From: Parabacteroides sp.
Lineage (GTDB): Bacteria; Bacteroidota; Bacteroidia; Bacteroidales; Tannerellaceae
Assembly: GCA_028689545.1 (NCBI GenBank)
Contig: JAQVCX010000018.1
Span: forward strand, 1-42,510
Length of the DNA: 42,510 bases
Reading direction: 5' to 3'
Within the stretch, counting starts at the first letter, position 1. Each line of letters opens with the position of its first letter. Of this stretch, positions 7,505 through 15,700 are shown one piece after another. A program made the translations under genes and the position numbers. The notes under the pieces were generated by a model. It did not search any database. It had not been told where the DNA came from and saw only the letters and a program-made list of their open reading frames with translations.

Positions 7505-8469
7505 TTAGATGCGGAATTATAGGCGGAGCGGGTTATACGGCGGGTGAGTTGATCCGCCTGCTCCTAAACCACCCTGATGCCGAGATTACATTTATAAATA
7601 GCAGCAGTAACGCCGGCAATAAGGTAACGGACGTGCATGGTGGTCTTTATGGCGAGACGGATTTGGTATTTACCAGCGAATTGCCATTGGATAGCATCGA
7701 CCTGCTGTTCTTCTGCACCGCTCATGGCGATACGAAGAAGTTCCTGGAGAGCCACACGGTTCCCGAGAACGTGAAGATTATCGACCTGAGCATGGACTAC
7801 CGGATCGAAAGCCCAGAGCACGATTTCGTGTATGGCTTGCCGGAATTGAACCGCCGCCAGATATGCAACGCCCAGCATATAGCGAACCCCGGTTGTTTCG
7901 CTACTTGCATCCAATTGGGCGTATTGCCATTGGCGAAGCACTTGATGCTGAATTCCGACTTGCATGTCAATGCCATCACGGGATCGACGGGAGCGGGCGT
8001 GAAGCCTTCTTCCACCTCTCACTTTAGCTGGCGAAACGACAACATATCGATCTATAAGCCTTTTACGCATCAGCACTTGGCCGAGATCAACCAGAGCTTG
8101 AGCCAGTTGCAGAAGAGCTATTCAAGCCATATCAACTTCATCCCCGTACGCGGTAATTTCTCCCGGGGCATATTCGCCACGACGTACCTTGATTGTAAGA
8201 TCGACTTGGTGGAGATCCGGCGTATTTATGAGGAATATTATGAGGATCACAGCTTCACGTTTATCACCGATAAGAACCCGGATTTGAAACAGGTGGTAAA
8301 TACGAATAAATGCTTGATCTACTTACAGAAAATAGAGGATAAGCTGCTTATCATCTCTATGATCGATAACTTATTGAAGGGCGCTAGCGGCCAAGCGGTC
8401 CACAACATGAATTTATTGTTCGGGTTGGAGGAGACGGTTGGCCTTCACTTGAAACCCTCAGCGTTTTAA
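7501..8469 (+). CDS. argC: N-acyl-gamma-glutamyl-phosphate reductase
   Basis: 322 residues. NADPH-dependent reduction of N-acetyl- (in this phylum possibly N-succinyl-) glutamyl phosphate to the semialdehyde. The Rossmann start is CGIIGGAGYTAGELIRLL; the catalytic Cys132 lies in NPGCFATCIQLGVLPL; and a later HINFIPVRGNFSRGI segment belongs to the dimer/catalytic domain with its His. Start overlaps the argG stop by four bases. ArgB (the kinase making its substrate) is not in this window and must be encoded elsewhere. Confidence 0.96.
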   Translation: MIRCGIIGGAGYTAGELIRLLLNHPDAEITFINSSSNAGNKVTDVHGGLYGETDLVFTSELPLDSIDLLFFCTAHGDTKKFLESHTVPENVKIIDLSMDYRIESPEHDFVYGLPELNRRQICNAQHIANPGCFATCIQLGVLPLAKHLMLNSDLHVNAITGSTGAGVKPSSTSHFSWRNDNISIYKPFTHQHLAEINQSLSQLQKSYSSHINFIPVRGNFSRGIFATTYLDCKIDLVEIRRIYEEYYEDHSFTFITDKNPDLKQVVNTNKCLIYLQKIEDKLLIISMIDNLLKGASGQAVHNMNLLFGLEETVGLHLKPSAF

Positions 8470-8483
8470 AAAATATTACAAAG

Positions 8484-9611
8484 ATGAATTTATTCGACGT
8501 ATATCCATTATTTAATATAGAGATCGTACAAGGCAAAGGATGTCATGTATGGGATAGCGAGGGAAACGAGTACCTCGACTTATATGGCGGACATGCCGTG
8601 ATCTCGGTGGGTCACAGCCATCCTACTTACGTAAAGGCGATTACCGAGCAGGTTAACAAATTAGGCTTTTATTCGAACTCGGTGATCAATAGCTTGCAAC
8701 AAAAACTGGCGGATAAGCTAGGGAAAGCTTCCGGCTACGATGATTATTCGTTGTTTCTGATCAACTCCGGAGCGGAGGCGAACGAGAACGCGCTAAAGCT
8801 TGCCTCTTTCCATAACGGGAAGAAGCGGGTGATCGCTTTCAAGCACGCCTTTCATGGCCGTACCTCCGCGGCCGTCCGTGTCACGGATAATCCTAAAATC
8901 ATCGCTCCGGTAAACGAGGATCTAGCGGTCACTTATCTTCCTTTGAACGACGCTTCCGCCGTTCGGGAAGAGTTGAAAAAGGGGGATGTATCTTCCGTGA
9001 TCATCGAAGGTATCCAAGGCGTAGGTGGTATCCAATTGCCGACGGATGATTTCATGCGCGAGTTACGCGACCTATGTACGACTTACGATGTCTGTCTGAT
9101 CTTGGATGAGATTCAATCCGGATATGGAAGAAGCGGTAAATTCTTCGCCCATCAATACGCCGGAATCAAGCCGGATCTCATCGCGGTAGCGAAAGGCATC
9201 GCCAATGGCTTCCCGATGGGCGGGTTATTGATCAGCCCGAAATTCAAGCCGGTTTATGGTATGCTCGGCACTACTTTCGGCGGTAATCATTTGGCTTGCG
9301 CCGCCGCTATCGCCGTTCTTGACATTATGGAGGACGAGCATTTGATTGATAACGCCGCTAAAGTGGGTACCTATTTACTAGAAGAGCTTCATAAGCTTCC
9401 AGGCATCAAGGAAATCCGGGGCCGTGGTTTGATGATCGGTATCGAGTTCGAGGGATCTATCAAAGAGGTTCGTAGCAAACTTCTCTTTGAGGAGAAAGTG
9501 TTCACGGGCGTAGCCGGAACCAATACGATCCGTCTGCTTCCGCCGCTTTGCTTGACGATGGATGAGGCCAAGGAGTTTATCCGTCGCTTCAAGAAAGTCC
9601 TAAACGCTTAA
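8484..9611 (+). CDS. argD: N-acylornithine aminotransferase
   Basis: 375 residues. PLP-dependent class III aminotransferase converting the N-acylglutamate semialdehyde to N-acylornithine. Visible motifs: INSGAEANENALKLA (phosphate-binding region), FKHAFHGRT, LILDEIQSGYGRSGKFFAHQ with the PLP-contacting Asp, and the Schiff-base lysine Lys237 in AVAKGIANGFPMGG. It starts 14 bases after argC and is the last gene before a strong terminator, so argF', argB and argH are in another unit. Acetyl versus succinyl preference cannot be read from the sequence by eye. Confidence 0.96.
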   Translation: MNLFDVYPLFNIEIVQGKGCHVWDSEGNEYLDLYGGHAVISVGHSHPTYVKAITEQVNKLGFYSNSVINSLQQKLADKLGKASGYDDYSLFLINSGAEANENALKLASFHNGKKRVIAFKHAFHGRTSAAVRVTDNPKIIAPVNEDLAVTYLPLNDASAVREELKKGDVSSVIIEGIQGVGGIQLPTDDFMRELRDLCTTYDVCLILDEIQSGYGRSGKFFAHQYAGIKPDLIAVAKGIANGFPMGGLLISPKFKPVYGMLGTTFGGNHLACAAAIAVLDIMEDEHLIDNAAKVGTYLLEELHKLPGIKEIRGRGLMIGIEFEGSIKEVRSKLLFEEKVFTGVAGTNTIRLLPPLCLTMDEAKEFIRRFKKVLNA

Positions 9612-9627
9612 TTGTTCTTTATTTCAT

Positions 9628-9665
9628 AAAAAGGGAGGATGTCTTAATCAGCGTCCTCCTTTTTT
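9628..9665. terminator. Bidirectional intrinsic terminator between argD and the DUF985 gene
   Basis: AAAAAGGGAGGATG (9628-9641) pairs over 14 positions, two of them G-T, with 9652-9665, with a 10-base loop. The stem begins with an A run and ends in a T run, so it can stop both the rightward arg operon and the leftward DUF985 gene. Confidence 0.9.
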
Positions 9666-9674
9666 CATTCCAGC

Positions 9675-10169
9675 TCAACGGCTAAGTTCTCGGATTTCCC
9701 GTTCCCATTCCGGATACTGAGTGATCAAAACCTCTTTATCCGCCAACTCAAAATCCGCATACTCAAACCCAGGAGCAACGGCGCAACTCACCAAAGAGAA
9801 ACCATTCGGGTTCTTTAAACGAGCGGCGAACCAGATCCCCGGCTCGATCGTCACTTGCAAAGTCCCTTCGTCTCGGTCCGACAACTCCCGGCAGACCCAT
9901 TTCCCCTCCTCAATGGAAAAGATAAGCAAAGGCTCTCCCTTATGAAAGAACCAGCTTTCCGGCGATTGAATCCGATGGAAAGCAGAGAAATCCCCGTCCT
10001 CCAATAAATAATAAATAGTAGTCATCACCCGGCGTTTCCCGGAAGTACCCTCAACCGGCACCCATCGTTCGGGACGGTACATCTCACGGCAATATCCTCC
10101 CTCCGGATGCGGGGTCATGCCCAAGCGCCCAATCCAATAAGCGGCTTGTGTGGAATCTAGATCGATCAT
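9675..10169 (-). CDS. DUF985 cupin-superfamily protein
   Basis: 164 residues from the ATG at 10169. The DUF985 (YML079w-like) signature is clear: an N-terminal LGMTPHPEGGYCREMYR, TTIYYLLEDGDFSAFHRIQSPESWFFHKGEPL with the cupin His/Glu pattern, GIWFAARLKNPNGFSLVSCAVAPGFEYADFEL, and a C-terminal QYPEWEREIREL. The fold is a cupin barrel, sometimes annotated as a sugar epimerase relative, but the family has no established reaction. The upstream promoter (10184-10216) would start transcription downstream of an alternative start at 10196, which supports 10169. It stands alone, convergent to argD. Confidence 0.88.
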   Translation of the reverse strand: MIDLDSTQAAYWIGRLGMTPHPEGGYCREMYRPERWVPVEGTSGKRRVMTTIYYLLEDGDFSAFHRIQSPESWFFHKGEPLLIFSIEEGKWVCRELSDRDEGTLQVTIEPGIWFAARLKNPNGFSLVSCAVAPGFEYADFELADKEVLITQYPEWEREIRELSR

Positions 10170-10183
10170 ATGTGTTTTTTCCA

Positions 10184-10216
10184 CAAATATACCCATTAAA
10201 TACCACCCTTTATCAA
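10184..10216 (-). promoter_or_regulatory. Promoter of the DUF985 gene
   Basis: On the minus strand, TTG at 10216-10214 and TATATTTG at 10191-10184 are separated by 22 bases, a good Bacteroidetes promoter. Initiation near 10177 excludes the upstream start codon at 10196. Confidence 0.7.
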
Positions 10217-10299
10217 AAAAACATCATTCCCTTTCCCGAAAAAGCACTAACTTTACGCAGTCTAAACTTTGAGTCTCTAATTACTAATGAATTTGATCG

Positions 10300-10902
10300 A
10301 TGAAATATCTATTTATAGGAATATTCGCTTTGTTGTGCCTGTTTGCTTGTCAATCTAACGATTCCAAATACATCATAGAAGGCACCCTACCCACCGCGCA
10401 GCAGGATGGGGAATGGATTTATCTGGCACCCATGGAAAACGCCTCAATAGAAAATATAGATTCCGCAAGAATAGAGAACGCACGGTTTACCTTCCATGGG
10501 ACGGGAGAAGAGATGAAAGTACTCCGTATGCGCATCCTCTTACGTCTTAAATTCCAAGAGTTATTGATCGTAACGGAACCGGGCGTGACCTCGGTACGGA
10601 TAGACTCCATCAGCTCGGCCTCCGGTACACCGCAAAACGAGGCCTTGCAAGATTGGAAAGACCGGAAGCAAAAGACCGATGGCGAATCCTATGCTCTATG
10701 GACGGCGCTTAAGACTTGTTCGCCGGAAGATTCCATCCGCATTAAGCAGACATGGGATTCTTTGAGAGTAGAGACGCAAGCTTTTAATTATGCGTTCATA
10801 AAAGAACATATCAACCAAACGGTCGGGAAATTCCTCTATAAGATGATAAAGCCCTCCTTGACCGAAGAGCAACGAAAGGAACTGGATGAAACAAATCATT
10901 AA
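10300..10902 (+). CDS. DUF4369-type lipoprotein
   Basis: 200 residues with a lipoprotein signal (IFALLCLFAC, Cys17). The mature part looks like the DUF4369 domain found at the N-terminus of many Bacteroidetes thiol-disulfide oxidoreductases (YIIEGTLPTAQQDGEWIYL at the start, then RIENARFTFHGTG), followed by a helical region to the end. No thioredoxin CxxC domain follows, so this is the domain alone. Its 3' end overlaps the next gene by 17 bases, placing it at the head of a five-gene operon with two membrane proteins and two CxxCH lipoproteins. A weak -7-like TAACTTTA lies at 10248. Function unknown; a binding or scaffold role is only a guess. Confidence 0.8.
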   Translation: MKYLFIGIFALLCLFACQSNDSKYIIEGTLPTAQQDGEWIYLAPMENASIENIDSARIENARFTFHGTGEEMKVLRMRILLRLKFQELLIVTEPGVTSVRIDSISSASGTPQNEALQDWKDRKQKTDGESYALWTALKTCSPEDSIRIKQTWDSLRVETQAFNYAFIKEHINQTVGKFLYKMIKPSLTEEQRKELDETNH

Positions 10903-12451
10903 ATATAATCTATCAATCACGCTGACGGTACTGGCGATAGCGATCTTCGCATTCTTCTTCTGGATGTACCCCTATCATTTGTTCCACAAAGAGCAGATGA
11001 TGCTGTTCTTGTACAGCGGCGAGTTTCTCCATGGATATTTTCAAGAGGAAGCGTCGCTGGCTTGTATAGCCGGAGATTTCCTCACGCAATTCTTTTATTA
11101 CATCGGGGGAGGCCCGTTCATCTTAAGCGTTGTCTTAACTTTATTCGCCCTACTTACCTACCGGACATTCCGGTTATTCGTAAGCAAGAGATACGCCCTA
11201 CCCCTTATGCTAATATGCGTATTATGGGAGACCGGAAGGTCTTGCGGACTCGCCTATCCGTTATCCGCGACTCTCTCCTTGATCGGAGCAGAAGGTATTT
11301 TCCTATTATATAGCCGGAGCCAAACCGAGGGGCAACGTCTTCTTACTTGTATTCCCGCCATGCTCCTTTGTTATTGGTGCTTCGGGTACGGGGCATGGCT
11401 CTGCCTGGCCCTTATGCTGGCCGCCGGAATCATAGCGCATCATCAAAAGCTAAGCGTCCTGCTCGCGGTAGGTATATTGCTTCTTCCAGCGACCCAATAT
11501 CCCGCTACCTCTTGGTGGAGTAAACCGGATCTCGACCGGGAGTATGTGCTCGGCCTCGATGTGGAGCATTATTTCGGAAATACACAAAAGATGAGAAAGC
11601 ATCTCGGGACAGACCGCCAAATCCTTTGGGCGACCTATTACCGGAATCTGTACAACGCTACGCATTCCACCGAGACCAATTCACCCGTTTCTCTCTCTCG
11701 GGACCTCCTAGCGTGGAACCAACCGAGTACGAAAGCGTTGATCCTCCCCGTGAACCCATCCGCATCCTTTCTCTCCATCTTGTTCGCCAACGAGCTATGG
11801 TTCACGTTAGGAGATATGACCATGGCCGAGCATTGCGCCATGCTAAGTATGATCTTCTCGCCCCGCAATTCAAGTAGCCGCATGATAAAACGACTGGCTG
11901 AAATCAATCTGGTCAATGGGGATGATGAGGCTGCTCTTAAATATCTGCGTATATTAGACAAGACACTCCTTCATAAAAGCTGGGCCGAAAAGAGGATGCC
12001 CGGTCAGCAAACCCCGCAAGTAAAGGAGTGGCTGGAGAAGAAACGCAGAGACATCCCGACCCAAGATCAACTGCGTTCCGGTAACGATGCCGTGACTTCC
12101 TTACGGAACTTAGTAGCCTCGAACGCCGGAAACCTCCGCGCTTACGAATACTTACTCTGTTATCATTTACTCTCCAAAGATCTCCGTTCTTTTGGGGAAG
12201 ACTATGTGCCGGGTAAGGTATCTAGTCCCATTTTCGCCGAGGCCCTGTTGATCCATCTAGCTCGCCAAGGTAATATCCGCACGGAAGAACTTATAAAATA
12301 CCAAATTCCGGTAGAGATAGCGAAGAAATTCGCCGATTATACCCGGCTTTATGAGGCAAAGGACACGAGCTTGAAAGTGAAATACGGTAAGACCTATTGG
12401 TTCTATTATCATTTCGCGACAACAGAACCCGGAAAGGAGAGTCAACCATGA
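10886..12451 (+). CDS. DUF6057-type polytopic membrane protein, copy 1
   Basis: 521 residues. The N-terminal half has about six to seven hydrophobic segments (about 10-27, 78-98, 105-120, 125-145, 155-182, 188-202). After the first segment comes a motif shared with copy 2: YPYHLFHKEQMMLFLYSGEF here and YPHHLHYHEQFQLFLFTPEY there, followed by FLTQFFYY. The C-terminal half, from about 215, is soluble and helical, with a TPR-like stretch AEINLVNGDDEAALKYLRIL. I assign DUF6057 from memory of Bacteroidetes annotations. It overlaps both neighbours (17 and 4 bases), so it should be made together with the CxxCH lipoprotein encoded next. Function unknown. Confidence 0.85.
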   Translation: MKQIIKYNLSITLTVLAIAIFAFFFWMYPYHLFHKEQMMLFLYSGEFLHGYFQEEASLACIAGDFLTQFFYYIGGGPFILSVVLTLFALLTYRTFRLFVSKRYALPLMLICVLWETGRSCGLAYPLSATLSLIGAEGIFLLYSRSQTEGQRLLTCIPAMLLCYWCFGYGAWLCLALMLAAGIIAHHQKLSVLLAVGILLLPATQYPATSWWSKPDLDREYVLGLDVEHYFGNTQKMRKHLGTDRQILWATYYRNLYNATHSTETNSPVSLSRDLLAWNQPSTKALILPVNPSASFLSILFANELWFTLGDMTMAEHCAMLSMIFSPRNSSSRMIKRLAEINLVNGDDEAALKYLRILDKTLLHKSWAEKRMPGQQTPQVKEWLEKKRRDIPTQDQLRSGNDAVTSLRNLVASNAGNLRAYEYLLCYHLLSKDLRSFGEDYVPGKVSSPIFAEALLIHLARQGNIRTEELIKYQIPVEIAKKFADYTRLYEAKDTSLKVKYGKTYWFYYHFATTEPGKESQP

Positions 12452-13920
12452 AAGAAGTAAGAATCATGAAAAGAAACATAACCTATTACCTCGTCTGGAT
12501 AATCTGCTTGCTGGCAGGATGTACCCCTACCCCGAAGCAAATAGAGAATACCACAGACCCGATCCCCATGTATCCCGATTATACGGATATCATGATCCCC
12601 GCGAATATCGCCCCCCTCAACTTCTTATTGAGAAATGACGCGGACGCGATACAAGTAACTTTAAAAGGGAAATCGAAAGAGATACAATTGTCTTTCGGTA
12701 AGAAAGCCGTTTTTCCTTTGAGCCTATGGAAAAGTCTCATGGAGCAGGAAGCAGGCAACCGCCTGCAAATAACCGTAGTCGCCCGTATCAAGGGCAAATG
12801 GCTCCGTTACCCCTCTTTCTACTGGCAAGTAGTTCCGGAGAAACTAGATAATTACATAAGCTACCGACTTATAGAACCGGGCTACGAGGTATGGAACAAG
12901 ATCCAATTACGCGAACGAGAGATCAAATCCTTTGAGGAACGAGTTATCGCCGACAACAAAGATACCGACGGTTCTTGCATGAACTGCCATATTTACGGAA
13001 ATAAGAAAGGAAGCTTATCCATGTTCCATGTACGGGGAAAACAAGGGGGAACCCTGCTGAACCGTAACGGACATTTGAGGAAATTGAAACTGAGCAACGA
13101 CAGTCTGCCGAACGGGGCTGTCTATGGTGATTTCCATCCTTCGGGACAGTTCGCCGTCTTTTCCACGAATATCATCATCCCCGCTTTTCATTCGTTAGGG
13201 AGTAAGCGATTGGAAGTCTATGACACGACCTCCGGTCTAGTTGTCGTCGATTTCAGAAATAAACGACTCCTCACCTCCCCCTCGACTAGCCGGAAGGATC
13301 AACTAGAGACCTTCCCTACCTTCTCGCCCGACGGGGAATGGATCTATTATTGTTCCGCCCCTATCCAGCCGTTGCCGGATAGCATCCATAACTTGAAATA
13401 TTCCCTATGCCGCATATCTTTCCATAAAGACACAAAAGAATGGGGCCGACGGATCGAGACCGTATGGGATGCCAAGAAACATAATGGCTCCGCCTGCCAT
13501 CCCAAGATCTCGCCCGACGGGAAATACCTGCTTTTCACGGTAGCCGATTATGGCACCTTCCCGATCTGGCACCGGGAAACAGACCTCCATATGATGAACC
13601 TCCAGACCGGGAAGATAGACACCTTACCTGCCGTCAACTCCGATAAATCGGATACCTACCATAGCTGGTCCTCTAACAGCCATTGGTTTGTCTTTGCCAG
13701 CAAGCGGGATGACGGGCTGTACGGAAAGCCTTATTTCTCTTACGTGGATAGTACGGGAAAAGCGCATAAACCGTTCGTACTCCCGCAAGAGGACCCTGAA
13801 CATTACGATATCACATTGAAATCTTATAACATACCTGAATTATCCACTAGCGAGCTTCCTTTCGACGCAGAAGATGTACAAGATATCTACCACGACGAGG
13901 AGGCTGAGATTTTTAAATAA
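12448..13920 (+). CDS. Lipoprotein with one CxxCH motif and a PD40/TolB-like propeller, copy 1
   Basis: 490 residues from the ATG at 12448, which overlaps the upstream stop (ATGA) and is preceded by GGAAAGGAGA; an in-frame TTG at 12397 lies deep inside the previous gene and was not used. Lipid-attachment Cys25 is in IICLLAGC. Residues about 35-165 form an N-terminal beta-rich domain (YPDYTDIMIPANIAPLNF), then a single haem-c-type motif Cys177-MN-Cys180-His181, then propeller repeats with SPDG signatures (FPTFSPDGEWIYYCSA, HPKISPDGKYLLFT) and SSNSHWFVFASKRDDGLYG. The same layout is in the 15701 gene. Whether haem is attached is unknown. Likely envelope-anchored partner of the adjacent DUF6057 membrane protein. 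Confidence 0.88.
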   Translation: MKEVRIMKRNITYYLVWIICLLAGCTPTPKQIENTTDPIPMYPDYTDIMIPANIAPLNFLLRNDADAIQVTLKGKSKEIQLSFGKKAVFPLSLWKSLMEQEAGNRLQITVVARIKGKWLRYPSFYWQVVPEKLDNYISYRLIEPGYEVWNKIQLREREIKSFEERVIADNKDTDGSCMNCHIYGNKKGSLSMFHVRGKQGGTLLNRNGHLRKLKLSNDSLPNGAVYGDFHPSGQFAVFSTNIIIPAFHSLGSKRLEVYDTTSGLVVVDFRNKRLLTSPSTSRKDQLETFPTFSPDGEWIYYCSAPIQPLPDSIHNLKYSLCRISFHKDTKEWGRRIETVWDAKKHNGSACHPKISPDGKYLLFTVADYGTFPIWHRETDLHMMNLQTGKIDTLPAVNSDKSDTYHSWSSNSHWFVFASKRDDGLYGKPYFSYVDSTGKAHKPFVLPQEDPEHYDITLKSYNIPELSTSELPFDAEDVQDIYHDEEAEIFK

Positions 13921-13927
13921 CAAGGTC

Positions 13928-15694
13928 ATGGAAAATACACGTAAATATAGGTATCTAAGAGGGATCGCTTCCTTATTATTTGGTTATACGATTTGCCTGT
14001 TTTGGGGACTTTATTATCCTCATCATTTGCATTACCACGAGCAATTCCAGTTATTCCTGTTCACGCCGGAATATGGAGCTGACAAATGCCTCCATCCCGG
14101 AGGCATCGCAGAATATGTAGCGGAGTTCCTGACGCAGTTCTATTATTTCGCTTGGGCAGGGGCTACGATCTTGGCGATCGTTCTCGTACTTATCCAACGG
14201 CAAATAAACGGACTGTCCAAACAAATGGGAGCTTCCAGCTTTTGGTATCCGCTCAGCTTTCTCCCTTCCATCCTGCTCTGGGTGTTTTTATGCGATGAGA
14301 ATGCCTTGCTGGCATTCCCCATCTCCATAATACTCGCCCTCTCCGCTCTAATCATCCAGCGAAAAATAGCTCATCCGTGGAGACGAATCATCTATACGCT
14401 CCTAATGATGCCGGTGCTCTACTGGGTGGTAGGTGGAGGCTATTTCATCTTTGTTATTGGAGTAGCGATCGGGCATTGCGTCAAATCCGTGCCAGCCGCA
14501 TCCAACAAATCCTATATATGGATTCCGATCTACATCTTACTTGGAATCCTATACCCCTTATTGGCACAAAGCCTCACGCAATATCCATTGCTTAGCCTCA
14601 TGACTGGCATCGACTATTATCGTTTCCCCCTGATCGTTCCCAACATCCTATTACTGACAATCGCTACCGCAGCCATAATTCCCGGGGCACTAGCCTTACT
14701 ACCCCCACCGGCAAAGGGTACTAAAGTTTGGATGGCCGCTATCCCCACCCTGCTCCTTATCGGTGGTGGCACATGGATTCACGCCGCCAGCAATCCGGAT
14801 AAGGAGGAGGCCATGAAATACGATTATCTCACCCGCATGAAACAATGGAACAAGATCATCAAGGCGGCGGAAAACAAAGAACCTAATTCCCCCTTCTCCG
14901 TGACCTGCCTAAATCTGGCTCTCGCCAAGACCGGACAATTAGGGGATCGCATGTTCCATTTCTACCAGAATGGGACGGAAGGATTGATCCCTACCTTCCA
15001 AAGAGATTTCACCTCACCGCTCCCAACCAGCGAGATATTCTATCATCTGGGAATGATCAACTCCTCTCAACGCTATATGTTCGAGGCGATGGAGGCTATC
15101 CCCGACTATAAGAAAAGCGGACGTGCCTATATGCGTCTGGCCGAGACCAACTTGATCAATGGACAATACGCTGTCGCCGCCAAATACCTGCGGGCTTTGC
15201 GGCAGACCTTGTTCTACAAGAAATGGGCGACCAACGCCATGAGCTATCTAAATGACGAAGAGAAGATAGAGAAGCATCCCGAATGGGGATGGTTGCGGAA
15301 AGCCCGATATACGGAAGATTTCTTGTTCAGCGACACAGAAATGGATGTCATGCTAGGCTTATTACTGCAACATAATAAAAGTAACCGGATGGCTTTCGAG
15401 TATATGCTGGCCTATGTCTTGCAGAAGAAGGATCTGGAACGTTTCATGAACTATTATCCGCTGGGAAAAAATCTGGGCTATAACCACATACCCATCTCTT
15501 ACCAAGAGGCATTGATCTTCATTTGGACACAGCAGCATCCTAATTTCCAAGGCCTTCCTTGGAGCATCTCCCGCGACGTATTGGAAGGAGTAAGCGAGTT
15601 CGCCCGTGTTTACATGAAGCGGAAAGACTCCGAGCCTATCCTTCGCCCGAAATACGAAAAGACATTTTGGTATTACTTATTATTCAGAAAATAA
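13928..15694 (+). CDS. DUF6057-type polytopic membrane protein, copy 2
   Basis: 588 residues from the ATG at 13928, 7 bases after the preceding stop; the longer frame would run into the previous gene. Hydrophobic segments number about eight to nine, two more than in copy 1 (PLIVPNILLLTIATAAIIPG and VWMAAIPTLLLIGGGTWI). The first external loop has YPHHLHYHEQFQLFLFTPEY and then EFLTQFYYF, as in copy 1. The soluble C-terminal half is also shared: MGAI-like helices, MRLAETNLINGQYAVAAKYL and QTLFYKKWA correspond to AEINLVNGDDEAALKYL and KTLLHKSWA. So the two are paralogues that have diverged strongly. It is followed by its own CxxCH lipoprotein 6 bases later. Function unknown. Confidence 0.85.
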   Translation: MENTRKYRYLRGIASLLFGYTICLFWGLYYPHHLHYHEQFQLFLFTPEYGADKCLHPGGIAEYVAEFLTQFYYFAWAGATILAIVLVLIQRQINGLSKQMGASSFWYPLSFLPSILLWVFLCDENALLAFPISIILALSALIIQRKIAHPWRRIIYTLLMMPVLYWVVGGGYFIFVIGVAIGHCVKSVPAASNKSYIWIPIYILLGILYPLLAQSLTQYPLLSLMTGIDYYRFPLIVPNILLLTIATAAIIPGALALLPPPAKGTKVWMAAIPTLLLIGGGTWIHAASNPDKEEAMKYDYLTRMKQWNKIIKAAENKEPNSPFSVTCLNLALAKTGQLGDRMFHFYQNGTEGLIPTFQRDFTSPLPTSEIFYHLGMINSSQRYMFEAMEAIPDYKKSGRAYMRLAETNLINGQYAVAAKYLRALRQTLFYKKWATNAMSYLNDEEKIEKHPEWGWLRKARYTEDFLFSDTEMDVMLGLLLQHNKSNRMAFEYMLAYVLQKKDLERFMNYYPLGKNLGYNHIPISYQEALIFIWTQQHPNFQGLPWSISRDVLEGVSEFARVYMKRKDSEPILRPKYEKTFWYYLLFRK

Positions 15695-15700
15695 ACGGCC

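Noticed and set aside
12397-12447. Upstream TTG start for the first CxxCH lipoprotein
   Set aside because: It lies inside the DUF6057 gene; the ATG at 12448 gives the usual ATGA coupling and a proper lipoprotein signal.
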